Shown piece by piece: positions 8,383 through 16,225 of a DNA stretch of 64,000 nt. The notes below the pieces were generated by a model. The model saw nothing but the letters and a program-made list of their open reading frames with translations, searched no databases and had not been told where the DNA came from. The stretch covers positions 1 through 64,000 of the forward strand of contig NZ_WSZK01000017.1 in assembly GCF_009791395.1 (NCBI RefSeq), read 5' to 3'. Positions within the stretch are counted from its first letter, which is position 1; each line of letters opens with the position of its first letter. The translations under genes and the position numbers were made by a program. Source of the DNA: Halomarina oriensis (GTDB lineage Archaea; Halobacteriota; Halobacteria; Halobacteriales; Haloarculaceae).

Positions 8383-8802
8383 ATGACACACGTTCTCGTG
8401 CCACTCGACGGGTCGGAGGGGGCCGAGGCGGCGCTGTCGTACGCGCTGGACCTCTTTCCCGACGCCCGGTTCACGCTCCTGGCGGCCATCGACCCGTCGG
8501 CGGGGTTCGCCGACGTCGGCGCGCCGGGGACCTCCGAGGTCTGGTACCGGAACGCGCGCGAGGAGGCGGCCGAACACCTCGGCCAGGGCCGGACGAACGC
8601 CGAGGCCCGCGGTGTCGACGTGTCGACGGTCGTCGAAGCGGGGCGGCCGGCCAGGGTCATCGTCGACTACGCCGAGGACTACGGGGTGGACCACGTCGTC
8701 CTCGGGAGTCACAGTCGTGAGGGGGTGTCGCGGCTCATCCTCGGGAGCGTCGCCGAGGCGGTCGTCCGACGGTCCTCGGTCCCCATCACCGTCGTCAGGT
8801 GA
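8383..8802 (+). CDS. Universal stress protein, UspA family
   Basis: A single Usp domain of 139 residues. The start MTHVLVPLDGSEGAEAALSY gives strand 1 and the first helix; the ATP-type loop is VVLGSHSREGVSRLILGSVA near residues 105-124, followed by the last strand RSSVPITVVR. The G-2x-G-9x-G pattern suggests an ATP-binding type Usp. Cytoplasmic. Haloarchaea have many such paralogues and individual functions are rarely known. Not clearly in an operon; its own TATA element is present upstream. Confidence 0.9.
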   Translation: MTHVLVPLDGSEGAEAALSYALDLFPDARFTLLAAIDPSAGFADVGAPGTSEVWYRNAREEAAEHLGQGRTNAEARGVDVSTVVEAGRPARVIVDYAEDYGVDHVVLGSHSREGVSRLILGSVAEAVVRRSSVPITVVR

Positions 8803-8974
8803 GTCGATACGCGCTCGCACTCTCGTCACCTCGCCGCCAGTCGCCACTGTTCTCGGTGTGACACGCCCCGTGACTGTCGGCGAACGGTTCTACGGTTTCG
8901 TCCCATTAGTTCGTGCATTACGACCGTCAGGACCGGGTAACAATACCCCGACCCTGTCAAAACCCGTCCGCGGA
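8803..8974 (+). other. 172-base intergenic region before the beta-helix gene
   Basis: No gene seen. A/T-rich pieces CATTAG and GGTAACAATACC (about 8904-8946) are candidate promoter elements for the gene that starts at 8975, but the spacing to the ATG is not compelling for any of them. Confidence 0.3.
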
Positions 8975-11125
8975 ATGAAATCAAAACGATTCCTCGCGGT
9001 CGCGTTCGCCGCCCTGACGGTCCTCTCCGGTATGGCTACCGGCGTCGTCGTCACCGGCAGTGCGCAGGCTGCGCCACAGACCATCTCGTCGTGTACCACT
9101 ATCGAGGAGCCCGGCACCTACGAACTGACCGGGAACGTCACGAACGACACCGATGGCGTGTGTATCGGTATCTCCGCCGAGAACGTCAGTATCGACGGCA
9201 ACGGCTACACGCTCAGCGGTGGCGACGAAGACGCCACGAACCGGGCCGGGACCGGTATCACCACCTTCGGAGCGACGGCGAGCTACACCGTCGAGAACCT
9301 CACCGTCAGCGGGTGGAGCGACGGTCTCAACCCCGAGTCCGGGACGGTCCGGGACAGCCGCATCGTCGACAACGACGTCGGCGTCTACTCCATCGGGGAC
9401 GCCGGCACCTTCACGAACACCGTGGTCGCCGACAACGGACAGGGCATCGTCTTCCAGATGTCCAGCGGGACGTTCGTCGGGAACGAGATCGTGAACAACG
9501 AGGAGAACGGCTTCTCCGCCATCGAGGGGGAGGGTCCGGTCACGTTCCGTGACAACCTCGTGGCGAACAACGGTGAGGGCGGTATCGTCTCCGAGGACAC
9601 CGCACTCGTCACCGAGAACAACACGATTCGGAACAACGGCGGGACGGGGCTGGGTGTCGTCGGTGTCTTCGGCGGCGACCTCGACTCGACCGGTGACGTC
9701 GTCGAGAACAACACCGGCGACGGCATCTCCGTGTTCGGAGAACTCGTCGTGACCGACACCGAGGTCCGGGACAACGCCGGCACGGGTATCGAAGTGCTTG
9801 GTGACTCGAACGCACCGGAGGGCTACGGCGACGCCACGGTTCGGAACGTGGTCGTCGAGAACAACGGCGGGGACGGCATCTACGTCCGCGGCGGTGACGC
9901 CGTCGTCACCGATACCGTGGCGACCGACAACGGCCGGGACGGCGTGCTGGCATCGACCGGCAGCACCCTGACCATCACCGACAGCGTCCTCGCGGGCAAC
10001 GAGCGCAACGGTGTGTTCACTCCCGACGGCTACACGGAGAGCCAGCGGAACGTCTACCGGAACAACACCGGCGACGGGTTCCACTCCAACTACGGCGGTC
10101 TCTACTCGACCGACGACACGTTCGTCGACAACGGGAACTACGGCGTCTACACCGCCGGCGAGACGACCGTCACTCGCGCGACCATCGAGGACAACGGCGA
10201 CGACGGGATTCAGTACATCGAACTCGTCGACGTCGACTCGGACGTCGAGGTGCGGCAGGGCGGTCTCACCGTCACCGAGAGCAGCATCCGGAACAACGCC
10301 AGAGACGGCGTCGCGGTCGGTGACGCCGACGGTGTCGCCGCCGAGATTCACGGGTCGGTCGTCGCCGACAACGGTGGACTCGGCGTGAACAACGAGGGCG
10401 ACACCGTCGTCGACGCGACGGGCAACTACTGGGGAGCCAGCGACGGTCCGTCCAGCCTGACCGCCGAACCGCTCGCAGACCCCGTGACGGGCGCACTCGC
10501 GGACGGTAGCGGCGACGCCGTCAGCGAGAACGAGTCGATGGCGGGGGTCTCGAACGTCCAGTTCGACTCGTTCCTCGCCGAGAACCCGTTCGCCGACGAC
10601 GGTGACGATTCGGACGACGGTGACGATTCGGAGGACTCCGACGACTCCGACGACTCCGACGACTCCGACGACGTACCCGCCTACCAGATCGACCTGGCCA
10701 ACAGCGAGGTCATCGAGACGCTGGGTGTCGACGGCGACGACGACGGCCGCCCCGACTTCTACGGGAACGTCAACGGCAACCTCATGCAGGCGACGACGCT
10801 CCTGCAGGACGGCACCGTCACCGGCACCCACCAGGTGCCGGAGGGCGAGACCACCGAGTCCATCCAGGGTTGTACGGTCACCTACGACGCGACGAGCTAC
10901 GACCCCGAGACGGGCGAAGTGAGCGTCACGGTCAGTGTCGCCGACGGTCCGAACTGTTACGACGTGCTGGTCACGCTCGCGGGCTACGAACTGCCCGGCG
11001 ACGAGACGACGTTCGACTACGCGAGCGCGTCCGAGCAGGAACTGCTCGACCACCGGACCGTCACCATCGACGCCGGTGAGGAGCGCACGCTCACCATCGA
11101 CCTCACGGAAGACGGCGACGACTGA
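8975..11125 (+). CDS. Secreted right-handed beta-helix repeat protein (NosD/CASH type)
   Basis: 716 residues from ATG 8975. The start MKSKRFLAVAFAALTVLSGM followed by a small-residue stretch ending SAQA is a Sec signal peptide. Residues about 45-520 are parallel beta-helix rungs of about 22 residues with recurring NN-x-GDG-I and VVENNGGDGIYVRGGD-like turns, as in CASH/NosD domains that bind or cleave carbohydrate. An Asp/Ser linker (DDSDDSDDSDD) follows at about 540-570, then a C-terminal beta-sandwich-like domain containing two Cys (IQGCTVTY, GPNCYDVLV). No PGF-CTERM or archaeosortase signal is visible at the end. Likely extracellular or surface attached; the substrate is unknown. Confidence 0.8.
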   Translation: MKSKRFLAVAFAALTVLSGMATGVVVTGSAQAAPQTISSCTTIEEPGTYELTGNVTNDTDGVCIGISAENVSIDGNGYTLSGGDEDATNRAGTGITTFGATASYTVENLTVSGWSDGLNPESGTVRDSRIVDNDVGVYSIGDAGTFTNTVVADNGQGIVFQMSSGTFVGNEIVNNEENGFSAIEGEGPVTFRDNLVANNGEGGIVSEDTALVTENNTIRNNGGTGLGVVGVFGGDLDSTGDVVENNTGDGISVFGELVVTDTEVRDNAGTGIEVLGDSNAPEGYGDATVRNVVVENNGGDGIYVRGGDAVVTDTVATDNGRDGVLASTGSTLTITDSVLAGNERNGVFTPDGYTESQRNVYRNNTGDGFHSNYGGLYSTDDTFVDNGNYGVYTAGETTVTRATIEDNGDDGIQYIELVDVDSDVEVRQGGLTVTESSIRNNARDGVAVGDADGVAAEIHGSVVADNGGLGVNNEGDTVVDATGNYWGASDGPSSLTAEPLADPVTGALADGSGDAVSENESMAGVSNVQFDSFLAENPFADDGDDSDDGDDSEDSDDSDDSDDSDDVPAYQIDLANSEVIETLGVDGDDDGRPDFYGNVNGNLMQATTLLQDGTVTGTHQVPEGETTESIQGCTVTYDATSYDPETGEVSVTVSVADGPNCYDVLVTLAGYELPGDETTFDYASASEQELLDHRTVTIDAGEERTLTIDLTEDGDD
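10595..10673 (+). repeat. Asp/Ser microsatellite inside the beta-helix gene
   Basis: GACTCCGAC is repeated in tandem from about 10634 to 10672, preceded by two copies of GACGGTGACGATTCGGA. It encodes an acidic spacer between the beta helix and the C-terminal domain. Tandem repeats of nine bases keep the frame when they expand or shrink, so linker length may vary between strains. Confidence 0.7.
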
Positions 11126-11192
11126 GCGCCACCGACGCGGCTCTCTTTCGCAGTTCGCCACCGACGCCGAGCGTCGGCCACGGACGGGGGCC

Positions 11193-12164
11193 TCAGTCGT
11201 CGCCGTGAGTCGGGCCACCGCGAACCGACCGCACCTCCGCGCGAATCGCGTCACGCTTGAGCAGGACGAAGCCGACGACGATGACGAGGAAGCCGACGAC
11301 GGTGGTCCCGTCGATGGTCTCGCTCAGGAAGAGGTAGCCGGCGGCGGCGGCGAACACCGGCGCGACGTAGGAGACGAGGTTGATCTCGACCGGTCCGAGG
11401 CGGTCGAGCAGGTCGAAGTAGACGAGGAAGCCGAGCGCACTGGCGACCACAGAGAGATAGCCCAGTGCGAGCAGCGCCCCTGTCGTGAGTTCGACCGAGG
11501 CGACCGGTTCGCCGAGCGCGAAACTCACCGCGTGCATCAACAGCGCACCGCCGAGCATCGACCACGCCTCCATCGCCTCGATGTCGAGGTCGGAGTCGAG
11601 TCGCCGTGTGAGGACACTCCCGAACGCGAACGAGAGCGTGGCGGCGAAGACGAGCAGTTTCCCGACGACGTTCGCGCTCAGCAGGTTCGTCTGGCCGAAC
11701 GGGTCGGCGATGACGACGGCCCCGACCAGCCCCAACAGGAGGCCCACGAGCCCCGCGAGGTCCAGTCGCTCGCTGGGGAGCAGACCACGGGCGATGGCCG
11801 TCGTGAGGACGGGCGACAGCGAGACGATGGTGGCGGCGGCGGCGCTCGTCGTGTTCAACTCGCCGACGAAGAGGAAGGCGTGGTAGGCGGCGATGAGGAA
11901 CGTCGCGCCGACGGCCACCTCGGCGACCTGTCTGCGGGTGCGAGGGAGCGGGTCGTCGAGGACGACGACGGCGTACGCGAGCATGAGGACGCCGGCGACG
12001 TCGTAGCGGACGGCGGCGAACAGGACGGGCGTCTCGAAGAACGGGCCGGGGGCGCTCGGGTCGCCGAGGCCGGCCTTGATAGCCATGAACGCCGACCCCC
12101 ACGCCGCGGCGAGGAGCACGAACAGCACGACGTTCCGATAGCGGGTCACGCCGTGAGTCGGCAC
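11193..12164 (-). CDS. EamA/DMT-superfamily transporter
   Basis: 323 residues with ten hydrophobic segments in two five-helix EamA repeats: for example VVLFVLLAAAWGSAFMAIKA at the start and EINLVSYVAPVFAAAAGYLF in the second repeat, both with the expected PVF/P-A helix kinks. Members export metabolites such as amino acids, purines or drugs; the substrate cannot be told. The last 25 residues are a hydrophilic cytoplasmic tail. ATG at 12164; the next gene (12280) is divergent, with 115 bases for both promoters. Confidence 0.88.
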   Translation of the reverse strand: MPTHGVTRYRNVVLFVLLAAAWGSAFMAIKAGLGDPSAPGPFFETPVLFAAVRYDVAGVLMLAYAVVVLDDPLPRTRRQVAEVAVGATFLIAAYHAFLFVGELNTTSAAAATIVSLSPVLTTAIARGLLPSERLDLAGLVGLLLGLVGAVVIADPFGQTNLLSANVVGKLLVFAATLSFAFGSVLTRRLDSDLDIEAMEAWSMLGGALLMHAVSFALGEPVASVELTTGALLALGYLSVVASALGFLVYFDLLDRLGPVEINLVSYVAPVFAAAAGYLFLSETIDGTTVVGFLVIVVGFVLLKRDAIRAEVRSVRGGPTHGDD

Positions 12165-12250
12165 AGCGCCCGCGTCAACCTTTCGCTCTGGAGTGCTATC
12201 GTGAGCAACGGTCCGGGATTTCTGCCGATAGCGGTAGTTCTACCCGCAAA

Positions 12251-12257
12251 GTTAAGT
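12251..12257 (+). promoter_or_regulatory. TATA element of the RNase H-like gene
   Basis: GTTAAGT lies 23-29 bases before the ATG at 12280, in a short A-rich stretch. Spacing fits a leaderless transcript. Confidence 0.4.
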
Positions 12258-12279
12258 CGATTCGTGAGAACGTACTGGC

Positions 12280-12915
12280 ATGGCCGCTTACGGTCGGCCG
12301 ACCCTGCGTGACCTGTTCGACGAGTCCCCCACGCCGCACATCGCGCACCCCCCGCGCACCCATCACCGAGACTACTACGTCGCTACCGATGGGTCCTTCC
12401 GGGAGGCCAGCGGCGGACTCGGCGTCGTCATCGAGACCCGCGACGGTGAGACCGTCGCGCGACGCTCCGTGACCGACGCCGTCCCCGACAACAACGTCGC
12501 CGAGTACCGGGCGCTCCACCTCGGACTCGACCTGCTGGCGACGCGCGCACCCCGTGACGCGAGCGTGGGTATCGTCCTGGACCACGACGACCTCGCCGCC
12601 AACGTCAACCGGGCGGCGCTGGCCGCTCGACAACCCGCTCACGGCCCACCGCACCCCTATCGCGTGCCGGTGACCACCCAGTACCACTGGCGGGGTATCC
12701 GCGCCCGAATCGCGGGCTTCCGGGAGATTCGGGCCGCACGCATCGACAGCGGCGTCAACCCGGCGCACTGTCTCGCGAACGCCCCCGACCAGTACGCGTT
12801 CGTCAACGACGAACCCGCCCGCTGCGTCCTGCCGTCGCTGACCACCGAGTCGCCCGGCCCGCAGTACCCACCGCCGTCGCGGGCGAACCGCAACACCGGC
12901 AACGCCAGCGACTGA
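12280..12915 (+). CDS. RNase H-fold protein (RNase HI-like)
   Basis: 211 residues. The RNase H fold is visible: first strand with TDGSFREASGGLGVV (Asp37), helix with NNVAEYRALHLGLDLL (Glu75), and strand GIVLDHDDLAANV (Asp101). In active RNase HI the fourth acidic residue lies in an N-x-x-A-D-x-L-A motif; here it reads NPAHCLANAPDQ, with His where the Asp is expected. It could still be active with altered metal binding, or act as a nucleic-acid binding protein. The last 30 residues (from about 181) are Pro/Asn/Arg-rich and look disordered. Known role of active relatives: cutting RNA in RNA-DNA hybrids. Confidence 0.75.
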   Translation: MAAYGRPTLRDLFDESPTPHIAHPPRTHHRDYYVATDGSFREASGGLGVVIETRDGETVARRSVTDAVPDNNVAEYRALHLGLDLLATRAPRDASVGIVLDHDDLAANVNRAALAARQPAHGPPHPYRVPVTTQYHWRGIRARIAGFREIRAARIDSGVNPAHCLANAPDQYAFVNDEPARCVLPSLTTESPGPQYPPPSRANRNTGNASD

Positions 12916-13101
12916 ACGCGTACTTCTCGGCTCTTTCATCACACTCTCGCAGAGGCGACGCTAGACGTTGCGATTGGCACGTTCGGTGTACGAACGTAAT
13001 CGAGGCAGATCAGCTACTGTGCGGATTGTCGGCAACGATAGACAGAGAGCGTGAGTCTATCGAGTCGAGAATAGTGAGTTGCGGAGTCGTAGCCGCTCCG
13101 T
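12916..13101. other. Intergenic start of the low-G+C island
   Basis: No gene seen. Composition drops markedly compared with the flanking genes. A perfect 7-base hairpin, ACGTTCG and CGAACGT around GTGTA, lies at 12979-12997; it may end transcripts from either side since the flanking genes are convergent. Confidence 0.4.
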
Positions 13102-14112
13102 TTAGTCGTCGTTACTCTTGATCTGGAACTCGGTGTCAGGAGTCACAAGGACTGCACCGGCAGGATTCGTTTCTACGATACTGAATACTTTGTCACGTGG
13201 ACTCAACCGGCTTTCCTTATCCGAGATCGTGAGGAGGAACCCCTCAACGAGCGTTCGGCCCCGCAGTTGCTGCTTCACGACTGCTTGGGGATCTGCGTCG
13301 AACTGAACCGGCGTCTCCTCCGACGGGCTAACCGTGATAGTCTGCGCTTCGCGGGCACCCGCGTGGCGGATTCGGATGTAGTCCTCAACGTCGACACCCG
13401 CTTTCTCGCGGAGGGTGCCGTTGAGGTGGATCGTCTCTGGGTTCCAGTGTTTCCGGTCGGAGCGATAGAGTCGTGCAAACACACTGTCGGCTCCCGTAAT
13501 CTCGACGAAGTCACCTGGCTCTGCGTCAAGTTGGTCGAATACGTCCGGCGAAATCCGAGCGATTGGTCGTCCCTCGTCATTCGGATTTCCCTTCTCGACG
13601 CGCAATCGGAGTGGCTCGGGGATTCTCGTTGGTGGTGATTTCACCGAAGGAGTCTCATGTGGCTCACGGTCGGGTTGGCCCTCGATACGGATGTCGAGGT
13701 CGTAGTCGTGTAGACCACCGCCAGACATGATGTCGCTCAGATGCATCTCGAACTCGGTGAGTACCTGGCTGGATTCGTCTTCAGCCGCACTGAGGTCTGT
13801 GTTGGGAACGACAATGGTCGTTCGATACTCATCGACCTGAACGACAACTACCTGCGTGAACGGTGCTCCCCGGTAGAGTACGCGAATCATGTTCAACGAG
13901 AACGTGGAGTCGGGAAACACGGAAGTCCACGACGACCGGTCAAGTTTCTCGTTTTCCATCTCTGTCGGATAGAGCATCGCGATGGAGTAGTCCCGGTTGG
14001 TCGTGAGCACCCACGTCTCGGGAATGTCGAAAAACTCCCAGTCAGCGGGACTGCTTTGCATAATTACCTCGCGGTGCTCGTCGGGAGGGTCGGTGATTGG
14101 TCGGACAGGCAT
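13102..14112 (-). CDS. Stand-alone Cdc48/VAT N-domain protein without an ATPase domain
   Basis: 336 residues, ATG at 14112. Residues about 166-336 match the N-terminal substrate-recruitment domain of Cdc48/VAT: GRPIARISPDVFDQLDAEPG, DFVEITGADSVFARLY and NGTLREKAGVDVEDYIRIRH form the double-psi barrel, and QQLRGRTLVEGF plus NPAGAVLVTPDTEFQI the second subdomain. A full Cdc48 is over 700 residues with two AAA+ domains; here the protein ends after the N-domain and no Walker motif exists. Residues 1-160 are a separate unknown domain (WEFFDIPETWVLTTNRDY, VLYRGAPFTQVVVVQVDE). Base composition is far below its neighbours, suggesting acquisition from elsewhere. Function unknown; a substrate adaptor, Cdc48 decoy or defence-related role are all guesses. 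Confidence 0.8.
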   Translation of the reverse strand: MPVRPITDPPDEHREVIMQSSPADWEFFDIPETWVLTTNRDYSIAMLYPTEMENEKLDRSSWTSVFPDSTFSLNMIRVLYRGAPFTQVVVVQVDEYRTTIVVPNTDLSAAEDESSQVLTEFEMHLSDIMSGGGLHDYDLDIRIEGQPDREPHETPSVKSPPTRIPEPLRLRVEKGNPNDEGRPIARISPDVFDQLDAEPGDFVEITGADSVFARLYRSDRKHWNPETIHLNGTLREKAGVDVEDYIRIRHAGAREAQTITVSPSEETPVQFDADPQAVVKQQLRGRTLVEGFLLTISDKESRLSPRDKVFSIVETNPAGAVLVTPDTEFQIKSNDD

Positions 14113-14309
14113 ACCTGGCTATCAGTTCGCATAATCTTGAAAACTCGCCTACGTGTTCGGCAGAACCCGCTGCCTCACCTCAAAACCAGTCAGCACTGAA
14201 ACCGTCACACACGTGGCACATGGCTAACAGCTGAAGCACGGAGTAGTTACTCGGAACAAAACCGTCGCAAGTTCGGGGGACTCTCGCTCTTCTGTCTGGG
14301 TCACGCGCG
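14113..14309. other. Intergenic stretch with element-like repeats
   Basis: No complete gene. Two related pieces, GAAACCGTCACACACG near 14199 and AAAACCGTCGCAAG near 14263, flank AACAGCTGAAGCACGGAGTA. On the minus strand one frame reads CDGFVPSNYSVLQLLAMCHV then CDGFSADWF and a stop, which looks like a decayed end of an open frame. It may be a remnant of a transposable element at the edge of the island. Confidence 0.35.
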
Positions 14310-15266
14310 CTACCGCACCGTCGCGCCCTCGTTGCGTCCGCGGACGACCCTGACTGCCCCCTCGACGCCGGCCGCGTCGAGCGCCCGTTCACCGGCCTCG
14401 TGGGCGGCGTCGGCGTTCGCCCGGTCGGTGACGCCGTACACCGTCGGTCCCCACGAGGACTGCCCGACACCCGTGACCGACGGTTCGTCGCCGAGCGTGG
14501 CGACGAGTTCGCCGACTGGCGGGCGGTACACCCCGCCCTGTTCGTCGGCGTACCACGCGCCGTTGAGGCGACCGAACTCGCCGACGGCGTGGCCGAACCG
14601 CTCGCGGTCGCCCGCCGCCAGCGCCGGGAGCAACTGCCGAACCAGCAGCGCCGAGAGGTCGTCCGCGATGGCGGGGTCCGCGCGTTCGACGACGGCACGC
14701 ATGCTGTCGTCCTCGCTCGACCCGGACTTCCCCTCGCCTTCCGGGACGACCAGCAGGACCCGCCAGTCGTCGGGAACCGGGTGGCGACTCACGACAGGCG
14801 GGACCGTCCACTCACCGCGAGCGGGTGGTGTCGTGGTGAACCGCTCGGTGGGGTGGCCGGCGTCGACGACGGCACCGCCCGTCTCGAAGGTGGCGACGCC
14901 GACGCCCGAGCGCCCGCCACGGCCCAGTTCGGGGGCACGCTCGCGGATTCGTGGCTCGCGGTCGTAGGCGCGAGCGACCGCCCCTAGGGTGGCGAGTGCG
15001 TGCTGGGTGCCGCTCCCGAGGCCGACGTGTCGTGGGAGTCCCTCGACCAGTCGGACCCGAGCGCCCGGCACGCCGAGTGCCTCGCAGGCCGCTCGGGTCG
15101 CGTCGCGGAGCACCGGGTCGGCGTCGACTGCCTCGGCGCGGGTCGCCTCGACGACGACGTGCGGTTCGTCGAGCGCGAGGCCGACGCCGCCGTAGAGGCG
15201 CTCGTGGGCCAGCGAGAGGTTCGTGAACCCGACGTGGAGGCGTGCGCCAGTCTCGACCCGGACCAT
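14310..15266 (-). CDS. Beta-ribofuranosylaminobenzene 5-phosphate synthase (GHMP family)
   Basis: Beta-RFAP synthase condenses p-hydroxybenzoate or p-aminobenzoate with PRPP, releasing CO2 and PPi, the first step of the arene arm of methanopterin. The 318 residues start VRVETGARLHVGFTNLSLAH and contain a GHMP glycine-rich loop GLPRHVGLGSGTQHALATLG, RSGVGVATFETGGAVVDAGH, and a late motif VTGVGQSSWGPTVYGVTDRA, all characteristic. Haloarchaea carry this gene although they are not methanogens; a modified pterin cofactor is inferred. ATG at 15266. No partner genes are adjacent. Confidence 0.88.
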   Translation of the reverse strand: MVRVETGARLHVGFTNLSLAHERLYGGVGLALDEPHVVVEATRAEAVDADPVLRDATRAACEALGVPGARVRLVEGLPRHVGLGSGTQHALATLGAVARAYDREPRIRERAPELGRGGRSGVGVATFETGGAVVDAGHPTERFTTTPPARGEWTVPPVVSRHPVPDDWRVLLVVPEGEGKSGSSEDDSMRAVVERADPAIADDLSALLVRQLLPALAAGDRERFGHAVGEFGRLNGAWYADEQGGVYRPPVGELVATLGDEPSVTGVGQSSWGPTVYGVTDRANADAAHEAGERALDAAGVEGAVRVVRGRNEGATVR

Positions 15267-15355
15267 ACCGGACGCTCGCGGGGCGGGTGGTTGGCCGTTT
15301 CGTCACCGGAAACGTTCGCCTGCCGTCGGTCGGTCGTCCCGAGTGCTCGTCGCGT

Positions 15356-16078
15356 TCAGAGTCGCCGGAAGTACCCGCCGTCCCCGTCGTCGTCGCCCGC
15401 GTCCGGGTCGGGGTTCAGCCCCAGCGCGTACCGAGCGTAGCCGACGGCGTACTGGGCGAACAGTCCCGCGTAGCCCTCCTCGTGTTGGCGACGGGGCGAC
15501 GTCTCGACGTACGCCAGTGGGTCGTAGACCATCCGGCCGTGGTGGCGCATCCGCAGCGAGCAGTCGGTGTCCTCCATGAACGGCAGGGCCTCGTCGAACC
15601 CGCCGGCGTCGAGCAGCGCCACGCGGCGGTACGAGCAGTTGTTCGTCGACGCCTGGACGAAGCCGACGGGCCAGGAGACACGATACCAGTAATCGGAGAG
15701 CAGTTTGAACAGCGCCCGGTCCCGTAGCGACCCCTCGTAGGGACGGAGCGGGCCGCCGACGCCGACGACACGCTTATCGTGGTAGCTGCTGAGGTGGCGG
15801 GCGACCCACCCCGGCGGGACGACGGTGTCGGCGTCGGTGAAACAGACCACCTCGGCGTCGACGGCGCGTGCGCCCTGGTTCCGGGCGGCGGCGGGGCCGG
15901 TCTCGGTCTCGTCGTCGAGCACCCGGTCGGTGGCGGGGTGGGCGTCGGCGACGACGGCGGTGTCGTCGGTGCCGCCGGCGACGACCACCACCTCGCAGTC
16001 GGCGTGGGCGAGGCTGTCGAGCGTCTGGGCGATGGTCTCTGCCTCGTCGTAGGCGGGGACGACGACGGCCGCGTTCAT
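15356..16078 (-). CDS. Family 2 glycosyltransferase (GT-A)
   Basis: 240 residues with a GT2 fold: N-terminal NAAVVVPAYDEAETIAQTLD, GPAAARNQGARAVDAEVVCF and the metal-binding DxD as FTDADTVVPPGW near residue 85, then NNCSYRRVALLDAGGFDEAL and FMEDTDCSLRMRHHGRM with the acceptor-base ED. No transmembrane segment is seen, so it probably works at the inner face of the membrane on lipid-linked sugars. The donor and acceptor cannot be told. It lies next to other single genes and is not part of a visible glycosylation cluster. Confidence 0.88.
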   Translation of the reverse strand: MNAAVVVPAYDEAETIAQTLDSLAHADCEVVVVAGGTDDTAVVADAHPATDRVLDDETETGPAAARNQGARAVDAEVVCFTDADTVVPPGWVARHLSSYHDKRVVGVGGPLRPYEGSLRDRALFKLLSDYWYRVSWPVGFVQASTNNCSYRRVALLDAGGFDEALPFMEDTDCSLRMRHHGRMVYDPLAYVETSPRRQHEEGYAGLFAQYAVGYARYALGLNPDPDAGDDDGDGGYFRRL

Positions 16079-16225
16079 GCCCCGTGGTACTCACGCCGTG
16101 CGGTAAATCGCTCGGTATCGGGGTGCCGTCGGACACTGGTCGTCACGGCTCGCGTCGTTCCGGGCGCTGTCGGGGCCGCACTCGCGGGGTCAACACCTAT
16201 CGGCGAGGGACGAGTGGCCCGCTGT

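Noticed and set aside
10595-10673. CRISPR-like repeat
   Set aside because: The unit is nine bases without spacers and stays in frame inside a gene; it is a coding microsatellite.
12916-14309. Integrated virus or plasmid
   Set aside because: No integrase, tRNA attachment site, or phage gene is visible; only composition and one odd gene support transfer.
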